A DNA stretch of 64,000 bases from Gyrodactylus bullatarudis (lineage: Eukaryota; Platyhelminthes; Monogenea; Gyrodactylidea; Gyrodactylidae), in NCBI GenBank assembly GCA_012064415.1, contig SSNU01000157.1, forward strand, positions 457,556-521,555, read 5' to 3'. Under the pieces are notes generated by a model. It was not told the DNA's origin and searched no databases. It saw only the letters and a list, made by a program, of their open reading frames with translations. Below are positions 12,701 through 24,700 of this stretch, one piece after another (positions within the stretch are counted from its first letter, which is position 1; each line of letters begins with the position of its first letter). The position numbers and the translations under genes are program-made.

Positions 12701-15700
12701 TGAAAACCTATCTGGTTTGGGCTGAGTAACGGACTCATTAGCTCTTTGTCACAAACTTTTACCGTTCTTATCCTACAGGTATATTCATTTTTTCTCTGTC
12801 GTTACCATATGTGCCTTCAACCCTCTTCTAATAAAAATTGTGAAATAAAAGTTCGAATTGCTTTCAGAAAAGCAGGAATTAAATATCAACTGAATCTGAT
12901 CTTATGTATAGTCGGTTGGGAGTGAAATTTCGATTTTTTGATCATTTTCACTACTTGAAAATCAATGAAATTTCGATAATTCAAAATCTCTCGAAAATGG
13001 GGAAACTGTCGATAATTTGACGATGCTATTCAGCTTTATTATCTAATCCTGATCCCAAAAACTCTTGATCAGCCTCCCACTTTCAAATCAATAAAAATTT
13101 TTAGCTCAAAGTTCGAAAAAATATGATTTTGGCGCCAAATGGGGATTCGAAAAATGACCATATTTTTCATAGAAATAATTTTTTAAGAAACTTTATCTTA
13201 AACTGGTGAAGTAGGAAACATGAGTAGGATCACAAAAAATCTTTAAAAAACTCGATTTCTTGATGAAAATATCGAGATTTCTGTAAAAATCATAGATTCC
13301 CAACTTCGTATAAACCAACTCTAGGTTCTGATAAAAATGTTGTAAAAGCCACGAATCTTAAGCTTCTCATCAACTAACTTAAGCAGCTCAAATCTCTTCC
13401 AATCTTTTTTCAATATAAATCAACCGATGAAAATAATACATTCGTCTGAATTGATATTATAAAATATATGCATTTGTACATGTTACAGTACAAGTCGTGA
13501 TTCAGGAATTATAAGAATTTCCTAGTATATTTCGTGAATGTCATACGTCCTAGTAAATCTCGTGAATAGAAATTTTCTTCACAGGTTGTACTAAAATTAG
13601 TATATTTCGTGAATGATTTATGGTGGGGGTCTCCTCCTCATTCTTAATACCTGTTTAATGAACAGTGTTCATACTTGATTCGAGGAGGGGGTTAATGGAT
13701 ATCTTAAGATAATAGAATCTATTATATGAGACTATTAATGAATCTATTCAAGAGAATCTATTTCAGGCTCATCTTATGCTTAATTTCGCACAGCTCTTCA
13801 ATTGCTGAGAGTCATTTAATTTAAGTTGTAGGGTAAGAAAATTGAGAATATTGTTTGAGTTGAGGGCAACCAGTCAAATTATTACTTTGGAAGCAGAATG
13901 ATCTTTTTCCAAAAAATTTTATAACCAAAGATAATTTTAAGACTTATAACTGATGTCTAAAATAATTTTAAATAGAAAGCTTTAGATAATTCATTATATT
14001 AATTAACAAAAAGAGCCTAAAAATATTTCGCCTGAAAAAAATGAATTGGGCGAGCAGCACTCAATCACTAAATATTGACCACTTAGTCTATTAATATTTT
14101 TGTTCAAGAAATTTAACAGTATTATCCACAGGTTTTTTCTTCTTCTTAGACTTATACTTTTGTATACCAAAATAAATATTTTTAGATATAGGATAAGTTG
14201 AGACCTCAAGCTAATTCTTGTTTTTTTGGTACCAGCCCTATTTATTATCATTGACCAATCGAAATTAGTTTTCTAATTCATAGCTAGTTGTATATAACTA
14301 TGGCTTTTGATAGAGTATGAGGCCTGAAAAGGAGAAACCTAAAATTTAATTTCTAACAATAGATTCTCTTGAATAGATTCATTAATAGTCTCATATAATA
14401 GATTCTATTATCTTAAGATATCCATTAACCCCCTCCTCGAATCAAGTATGAACACTGTTCATTAAACAGGTATTAAGAATGAGGCGGAGACCCCCACCAT
14501 AAATCATTCACGAAATATACTAATTTTAGTACAACCTGTGAAGAAAATTTCTATTCACGAGATTTGCTAGGACGTATGACATTCACGAAATATACTAGGA
14601 AATTCTTATAATTCCTGATTCACGACTTGTACTGTAACATATATATGAATAAACTAAAAAGTGATGTCTATCGGAAATGAAAAAAACATTTATAAATCAT
14701 TTTCTTAATAATGCATAAATTAATTATCTCCTTTATTCTAGATCCAATTTTGTTTCTTCAGTGTTTAATCCATTGAGATTTTAACTGAGGATAATTTTCT
14801 TCTTTTATTCCTGATCATTAGCAAAGTTGAGTAGTCAATCTACTGTAATAACAAGTTTAAATTTCATTGAAATTCAATTTGAATCTAGTCAACAAATATT
14901 TGACAATTTAATCCCTATTCAATGCTTTCTGTTTATTAACTCAATCTATATTTACTCTCTTGATCAGAACTAAGCTTCTGACATTGTTGAACCCTTCTGT
15001 AGCCAGAGAATTTTTTCTCAGTAAAAGAAAAGATTTATTGATTCATGAACGAAATGGAAACTGGATAAAATATCCTCATTATGCTAGTTTCATTCCTATA
15101 TCTCATAATATTTGTTTAGTAATTGTTCTAGTGAAGAAGCTAAGAACAAGCCCTGAAATAGAGAATTCAAAGTCATGCCTAATGGACAATTTTTATCCAG
15201 CCAAATGAATGAAAAACTACGCTTTTTCTGGAATCCTCGGTTCACAAAAGAGAAAATTTAAAAATATCAAGATAAATTTCAACAAATTAATACCTTCGTT
15301 CAGGAAATCGAAATTCAACTCCCAAACGATAATCAGGTGAAGCAATAGAAAAAATTTGTATGATTAGTTTTCTTCTTTAGTAGCTTGATCCTGAAAAAAT
15401 TCTTTTGACTACTGTCTCACTTTTAGATCAAAACAAAATGTCAGCTCAAAGTTCAAAAAATGGGAATTTTGCGTAAAATCGAAATAATAATTTTTTTCTT
15501 TACCATCATGATCTGAATTTCTAAAAAACTTTAACACATTCGAATTCTTGATGGAATAAATGAGAATTTTGTAAAACTCATAGATTCCCAACTTCATGTC
15601 AATTAGCTTTACATGTATTTGAATCTATATAGAGACTCTGTTAGAATTTTATAAAACAAAGAGTTCTTATAAAATGTTACTTATCATCTGTTATCTATAT

Positions 15701-18700
15701 AATTAAAAAATAAAAGTCGATTTTGTGAGCCTATAGACGCCTAAACTACCCAACCGATTATAATTAAATTTTAACCAGTGGTAGATAACCACACGGACCA
15801 TGTTCGTAGCCTAAAAAATCTTTAGATTTGGCTTTAGTTAAGCCGTAATCTCGATCAGAACCGAAAAAGTGTCTGACCAATCAGATGGCTCCTTTTTTGT
15901 TAACGCGTAAGCTTTCTGTAGTGGGTTCAGATCAGCTAGTTCAAATTAAATATCTATTCTCTCCTTCATCAATATGAAGTCAAGAGTTTGAAATACAACT
16001 TTTTTACAAACAGAATCATTGACTAAGAAAATTCAGTATTTACTTAGATATCCAAACTTTTTTAAATGGAAATATTATTGACATTTCAACAGAATTAACA
16101 TGTGCCTAGCTCATCTATCAATTATAGATCAAACTCAATATTTGGATGTAACATTTAGTAAAGATTCTTAACATTTTCAATGTGTCTACAAGATTGATGT
16201 GAAGTTGAATTTTAAATTTAAGCTTTTCACTACAATTTTTTGAATATCAGCGATTGACTTTCCAATATTTATAGAAAATCATTTGCATTTAATCTAAATA
16301 TTTTGATCAATAAAACTGTCAGTTCTCTTCAGACCAAACACTGACTACAGATTTATAAAAAGTGATACGATGCGAAAAAGAAACCCCTTCAAATCACCTA
16401 AGCAACATAAAACACGGGGAAACAGAGGTAATCAGAATCAGATTGGCTAGACCAAAGAGAGTCTGAAGAGAACTGACATATTTTTAACCAAATTATCTTT
16501 CGTTTGATCTTAACTTCAACATGGAAGACATAAGTTTCGATTAGCTTCCTGATTAGGAATCGTCACTATGCCATTTGAGCCTGTTGTTAGACAACGCTTG
16601 TAACAACTAGTCCAGAACTCCTGTTTGTCTCACATCACTCAATACCCCAATAGTTTCGATACCACTCACACACTGGTCTTTCTTTTAATAACAATGTAGG
16701 AATCCTCAGTACATCATAGCCTTGATTAGAATCCAGGCCTTCAAGAAGACAATCTTAATCAAGATGGAAATAGGCTACGATCCTTTGTTTTTTACCTTCT
16801 ATCTGAGATTGAATTTAGTCAATTTATCCTGACTAATTAGACAATAACTTTTGTCCTTACAAGTTGAGTTGGGAACAGGGCTAATAGGGTTAAACAAGTC
16901 AGACTTCAGTTTCTTTTTTTTAAACAAATTCATTTTTTCCGAGAACATTGTGAATGAATACTGGAATTTTAGTTCCGTATACAAAATTTTAACTATTGAA
17001 TATTTTAACTTACTTAGGATAAGTTAATGAAATAAGCTGGTGGGATTAAAACAATGTTGCATTATGAAAAGACTTTTCATCAATATAATACTCTTGAGAC
17101 AATCTACATTCTCCGATTAAATTTTTTACTATTTAACGTTCTCTTTTCAAGGGATTAACTTGTTAAAGAGATTTTTGAAGAAAATGTGTTAGAGAAAAAT
17201 TATGTATTTCAGTTAAAATAATTACTATTTCAGATTATAATCTTACATATAATATTCGGACTAAACTACAATTTTACTCTGGTAGTTTATTTTATTTAAT
17301 ATTTGAAAGCATAACCTAGCCATACAGTTTATTGAGTTCAATTTTCATTATTGTAAACATGAATTCCATCATTGATATCATTTTGATTTACTTCTCAGTA
17401 TAAAAATTATATAGAATCTTTGAAAAATTGTTTTGTAAAGATTCCATAATCTACAATGTTAGAGCTATTTTCTTAACGGATGAAGCTAGTGAACATTTTT
17501 TCCACATTTTAATTCAAATAATTTTTGAAAGATGAATTAAAATTCCTTTTAAGATAATGTAACTTTTGATCTTGTACTCCAACTTATTTATTCTTAAGTC
17601 TCTTCTAGTTTTCTTTGATTTGTGGAATATTTTCTAATATTTTATTATTCATCAAATTCTTCATGGATCAAAATAATAATATCTTCTTTTTTCAGATTAT
17701 TGAAGCTCATACGATCTCATAATTTGAATAGTACTTATTTGGAGCATATGAAATATTCAGTTGAGATTTTACAAGTTTTCAAAATTAGAAACCGCCAGAA
17801 AGTTATCATAGACCAAAAGATTTCCATTGAATAGTTTACATATTATAATAGGTTGAATTCTCATTATTTTATTGGAGCAAAACTGTGTAAAATATCACTT
17901 TTGTAAAGTATTGGCTACGTATTCTCGGCACTGATAGGTCAATTTAATTCGACGTTTAAATTCTAAAAATTCTTAAACAATATTCCGACACATCTTTGAA
18001 TGATCCGTATAGTTTCAATGAAAATAGATCTTAGTAATTTGAATCAGCTCACATTAATCTCGAAAGAAATCGACAAAAAATGCTCAAATCTTATTGAAAA
18101 AGAGTGATAGACCAGTTACTTTATCTCGTCTTCTTTCATTACTCATTTAAATTTAAAAGTTTATCATTTTGACTTTGATTTCATAGCTAAATATCAGCTA
18201 GAATTTCTCTGTTTGATTTCGTCAATGGATTTCTCGTTCTATTGCAATCTTCCCTTCGTTTAGCAGGTATGGAACTCCAAGATTTTTAATTCTTTTTCTT
18301 CCAACAACAGCTTAATATCCGTAATTTATAAATTTTTTTGCAAAAGTCTATTTGATGCTCATCAGATCAATTGTTTTCTCCTCTTCTTCAATACTTCTCT
18401 TGTATACAATCCAGGAATTTATTACCAATGAATTCACGATCCACTTGGAAATACCTGAATTGGTTGATCTGTGATTTATTCTGTAAATTGTAAGAAACGT
18501 TGTGCTCCAACTCTTGGTGTCAAATTATCGTACCATTTTTTGGCAATAAGATTGAAATTAATACTTTTTCATCCCAAACAGGAATATTCAAGTTATAATT
18601 CTTATCCTTAATTTTTCTATTGTTTAGAATCAGTTGAAAAAATTAGAGAGCTACATAGAAGAATTAACGAATAACATTGAATCTCAGAATGGTCCATTAC

Positions 18701-21700
18701 TCCAAGAAATCAACCGTCTAACTAGTAAACTTGACAACGAAAGATCGGCAAATTTTGAAAAAATACAGAAAATCTCATACGAGTTGGGTTAGTTTATCAC
18801 CAAATATTTTGAAACAAAATTAATGATTGAAGGACAGTTTTTCTTTCTTGCCTAAATCAGTTCTTAGAAATTTAATCATTGATCTTATCGCTTGTACTGT
18901 ACTCGCATTACAATTTTTTATCTTTGATTTGATGTATAAGTGTAAAGTGTTCGTTCTATCCCGAATTGGATAGAATTTTTTGGCGAAATTATCTTTGAAA
19001 GCTTCGTTTTTCTCGATGGAAAATATTTATTTAAAATTGCTTTACAAGATAAATTGGTAATACATAGATTCTATTAAAATGGTTTAGTAAATGAAACGTT
19101 TAATAGATATAAATGGTATATGAAATTTGGCCCAATTTTAGGAAATTTTCTCGAAGTAATTTAATCATTCAATTGTAAAAAAAATATCCTTTAATAAAAT
19201 TTGAGACAGTAATTGGTTATGTCATCCTAGTAGAATTACTTCTAATTCAAGTTGTGTTTCCTAATCACAAAAGAACAAAAATAAAATATATATGTTACAG
19301 TGATTCTGGAAACTAATGTGAGTTTGCAGACTTTTCGAAAGTCTGTAAACTTTCTAGTAAACCAGGGATATCTGGAAACCCGGTATTCAGATTCCCTGAT
19401 AAGCTTTTTTCACTATTCACAGTAATTCGGGGAACTTTAGGAGTTCTGCTGAATACCAGGGCGACAATCAGTGAGTCTGCAGACTCTCAGAGATTCTGGA
19501 AACTAACTAATCGTAACTAATTATTCATTTGAAAACTTTGCAAGAAATTTTTTTATATTTTTTCACGAGTATAACAAAATGAGAGTTTTGCCAGCCATTA
19601 CAGTATATTTATTGATATGAATAAATTTTATAAAATTCATTGATCTTGGTCAGGTGTTTAGCAGAATATAGAAGAATTTTATCAATTCTTCGAGTCGGTT
19701 TATTACTGTAGGTTATTCAGCTTATTTAATTTAGCTCAAATATATAGTCAGGGCTTCATGTGATGTGACAGCAGGACTATTTGTGTGACGAATTAATGAA
19801 AATTTAAAATAAGAGCGTCTTAAGCCATTCTTGATCTCATAAAAGATTTTCAAATAGATAAATGTTATTACAAAACCATTGAAATGCATGCTGCATCTAT
19901 ATGAGTTTATGTCTAAAATTTAATTTCAAATTTTCAAATGATTATTTATAATTAATTTCCAGAATCACAAAGAGTCTGCAAACTCACTGATTGCTTCCTA
20001 GGGATTCTGCAGAATTCCTAAAGTCTCCAGATTCACTGCGACTAGGAAAAGACGCTAATTTATCAGGTTTATTAGGGAGTCTGCCGACTCACATAAGTAT
20101 TCTAGAATCACTGTAACGTATATGTTACTGTGAGTTTTGCTAATACAGAGGTCCCTCAGGCTTTTGGAAAAAAGAAAATTACTTTTATTGGTTTTTTTAA
20201 TTTCTTGAGCTATTTTGAACATGATCAAAGGGTTTCTTAATTCCAAGCTATTTTATGACAAATAAGCATAGATCTTTATTCTATTCTAGAATGCAGAAAT
20301 CGAAAGTTGAACGAGAAAAAAGACATGATTCATTGTTTGAATGAAAAACTGGCAGAAATGGAAACAATACAAGAAAAATTTAAATTTGAACGTGACAAAA
20401 TGCTTGAGAATATGTGTTTAGAGAAATCAGAATTATCCTCAAATTATGAATTGAAATTAAAGAATATTAATGAGTAAGTCAATATTACAGTATAATGAAG
20501 ATTTTATTGAGAAAAAATGTTAAACTCTCGTCTCTTTTTATTCCGATATATACCATTCGATAGTGAATTAATAATTCCTCATGTGTTCCAAATCTCTTTA
20601 TTAGAGAAAGTCGAAATTTTCCTAGCCTCAATTTAGATCATTTTGATTATCAATAAAACATTGCATTCTGAATTGCAAAATCTCAATTGAAAATATACCA
20701 AAATATTCCTCTGAAGCATCACATAGCTATGCGAAAGTAGGTGGGTTTTTAATATAAAAAAAACTAGACGTTAACTTCTTCTAAAACCTTGAACAAAGAT
20801 CCAAAAGATGCAGTACATTCTACTCGAATACTTTTGACTTTAATTTTACTTCGAAAGGATAAAATGCTCATTTTCTTGGCGTAAATATTAGAGAGAATAT
20901 GAAAAATTAAAGACTATTTCAATTTGACTAATTTCTTAAAAACTATAAGAAAATTGAATCGTTGTACTTGTTTTGGTAAAATTTTCAAAAATTCTAATAA
21001 AAATTCTAATTGTAACACATTTTCCTGCCTGATTTTAATCTGTAATCATAAAAGTGAATATATTCCATTGTCGTTATCGCTAAAAAATCCTTTTTATTTC
21101 TATCAGCTCAAAAATTTTAATCAAATTTAACAATAATCCACCACGTTCAAATGTAAAAGCATCTAAAAGCAAATTAATTACTTTTGAATGGAAATTGAGT
21201 ATCAAAATCATTATAATGATTTTTATAATTATAAATGGCTATTCTATTCACGAGTATTTCTACATGATCATTTCATTTTGTTTTTCATCTTGAAACTGAA
21301 TGTCTAAAAGAAGAAATCACATATACACTAGACCTTATTGACCGTACTGTCTTTTCCTTTAGAGCTATGAATTTTTGGGGTTACCTTTTTGGAAGTGTGT
21401 CAAAAACTCTTTTCTATTAATCCCCACGCAAATTTCAATTAGTTTCTCACTAATACGTAATCAATAATCAGTGATTAGTAGAGCTGTAAATTTGCGATTT
21501 TTGATATGTTGCTTGTTTGCGTTTCCTCATTTGAAAAATATAAAATTTGGATTTCTAACAATGGTAGTAACCAAGATAAATTTTCGACGTTTTTGCAATT
21601 AAGTAACTGTCTAAGTAAGGCTTTTCATTTATTCAGGTATTAATTGAATCATTTTCTTCTTTCTTGTCTCTCGATATTTACATAATCCGCCTATAATTCG

Positions 21701-24700
21701 ATTTGCTGAGAGTTGAATATTCAGTGTAATATGAAATAAGTCCTGGACAACATAAATAGTTGATAGGCTGTAGTAGATGTGGAAAGAACTTTTTCAAGAA
21801 TACTTTTACAAAAAACATAAATAAATAAAAAAATTATTCCATTCTGAATTCGAATTGATAAGCTTATTGAAATTGAATAAAATATTATTAAAACAGAGAG
21901 ACCATTTTTTTTCGATTTTTCAGAACGAAAATTAGCTATTTTTTCGCAATTTCTAACAAAATTTTATGATTTTTTCAATTAGTAATCAGTAGGATAATAC
22001 AAATTTGAATCCTATTAAATTAAATATTTTATATTTTGTTCTGATATACAAAATTTTCATTTGAATTACAATTTTTAAACTTGCGTCGACAAACTTTAAA
22101 TGAATACTACTCAAATATTGTTAAAATTTACATCTTTAAGTAATCTGTATGGGAATTATTCTGATAATTATTTTAAATCCCTTCGCTACATATCCTCATC
22201 CTTTCTGAAAATTTTAATGCGTTTTAAAGAATTTTGTTAAATTTGTTGTTCCATAATGTTTTTTGGGAAAAAAGGGGATTTCCATTTTGTGGTGCTGATT
22301 GTTTTCTCTTCAAATGAATATTTAGAATAGTTTACAGAGTATCTTTTGATCAGTGGTTCAAGTATGATTTAAATATCGCAGACATATCTAAAAACTCGAT
22401 CATTGCTATATTTAAACTAAAGTTCTATGTTGCAGAGGCAGCAATCAAGTAAATTCTATTATTCTTAGAATCATAGATATCACGTTTTGCCGCTCTCTAC
22501 CTTGAAGATTTGCGAAATGATAATTTTGTCAAACTATCTTATGATCTTAACCTTCCTTGATTATATTAATAATTAGCTTTGTATATGCAATATGCTCGGG
22601 AACCGTAAATAAGTTGAGCTTTGATTATGATAACTACATCTTTCTAAGTCTAACACATTTTTATGAAACAATTGTATCATTCCAAATATAATGCTTGCTG
22701 CCTGACTATAATATTGACTTTTATCTGTAGAAAAAGTAGATCAGGTTTAATATTACCAGTATATATATGTTGGCAAGTTTTAGATCCGAAAAATGCTAAT
22801 TTCAAACTCCATTATCTTTTAAATGATAAGTCAGCTTTCAAAACCGAATTCAGTGTTAATAAACAACAAGTTTACATTTCTCAAAGGATCATCAGTGGTA
22901 CATGACTTGTTTTGTATTAATAGACATGTGTAATAACCAAAATGATTTTCTAGTCGCTTCCAAGTAATCTTACCTCAGGAGGAGTCCCAAAATTCATTCA
23001 CTTCTTGATTCTAAAAATCAAATATAGTAAAAAAATTTCACAGTTTTCCTAAAGATAAAATGTGCCTGAGAATTTGAGGGTTAATTAACAGTAACAAGCT
23101 GATCCGAACCCGCTACGCAGGGTTATCTAAAATTAGAAGAAATAATTAAAAGGAATTGAGAGTTAGACCTCTGTATAACAAAATAGTTTAGTTTATCTAT
23201 GAAGAGGAAAAACAATGAAATGCACAATAAAATTGGGCCAATGAGAAGCAAGCTTACGTCATCTGATTGGTCAGACACTTTTTCGGTTCTGATCGAAATT
23301 ACGGCTTAACTGAAAATTTTTTTTTCAACGAACATGGTCCGTGGGGTTATCTACCACTGGTTAAAATTTCATTATAATCGGTTGGGTAGTTTAGGCGTCT
23401 ATAGGCTCACAAAATCGACTTTTATTTTTTAATTATATAGATTAATATCCCTCTATTTTTTACTACTTTTTAGGTTTTAACCACGTAAAAACTTAGTAAA
23501 ACTTGTAAAAAATTAGTCTGTATTACTAATAGTAATAGTAATCTAGTATTTACTTTGCTCCATACATTTTGAGAATGAATTTATAAAATGGAAAATTTCT
23601 TAATCCGTTCTTCCAACTGAGGATCTTCTTCAGTAGTCTCTTTTCGTATATAACTCTATAAGGAGAATTAACGAGAATTCGATATTTTTTCTTTTGTTTT
23701 TTTGTGAATATAATTTTCTCTTGTAGGAAGTAATTTATTGATATTATGTTCTCTTGTTTCCCCACTGTACTTTTCATTTTACAAGATAATCCAATATTTG
23801 TCACATTTGCCCACTGCAAATCTATTTTAATGAGCCCTTTTTGTTGAATTTCATCTATAATTTACTGATGAGTCCTTATGATTTTGTGCTTGATGGGCTT
23901 GTTGTTCCAGTGAAAAGGCCTATAAAAACAATCACCTAACCTTGAGAGTATCCTAATTTTGACCTAAGTCTAAACAAATTTAATTATAAAACTAATTCAA
24001 GATCATTTTTCACTGAGTTCTGAACAATATTCTATCATTACAGGGGAAATTTTATTTGATTCACTAATTTAGTTAGCTTTTACTTCTTTGATTTCTATCA
24101 TCCAGTTGTTAGCTGGACTCGAGAGAATTGTTATTATAAATTACTGTTATACAGCAGCTCTGATGATAGATTTAATAATAATGATGCCTACTTTTACCGT
24201 TTGAAGAAAAAAAGGTCATTTTTCAAATTTCAATTTTGCGCAAAAATCACATTTTTTGAACTTTGAGCTAAAATTCTTGTTGATTTAAAAGTGGCATAAT
24301 GGCCTAAAGAAGTTTTTTAAGATTAAAATTAGACAAAAAACCGAATATTGCCAGTAAATTTTCGATAGATTCGCAATTTTTTAGGGCCTCTGATTTATCG
24401 AAATTTCCTTGGTTTTAAAGTAGTGAAAAGGATTAAGATATCGAAATTAAACTCCCAAACAGTAATGAGATGAATCATTGGATCAGATTTAGCAAAATCG
24501 ACTTGTCTAATTGTGATCTTAAGAAACTTTTTTTGACCATTCTGCCACTTTAAAATCAATAAAGATTTTCAGCTTAAGAAGAAAAGCTGTGCTCTATTAC
24601 AGACCCTAGATTTTAATAATTTCATTATTTACAATTCAAGACTACTCAAACCTTTCATAGATCATTATTTCCATATGAATCAGTGTTATAATTTTTAAAC

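Noticed and set aside
17622..17834. Plus frame behind a strong CTTCTTTTTTCAG acceptor as an extra TMF1-like exon
   Set aside because: Its open phase does not match the phase-0 end of exon 4, there is no good donor, and exons 4 and 5 join cleanly without it.
18310..18490. Minus-strand frame with KWIVNSLVINSWIVYKR resembling a piggyBac transposase segment
   Set aside because: Only one short motif fits, and the flanking frames do not continue with piggyBac features. Too weak to call.
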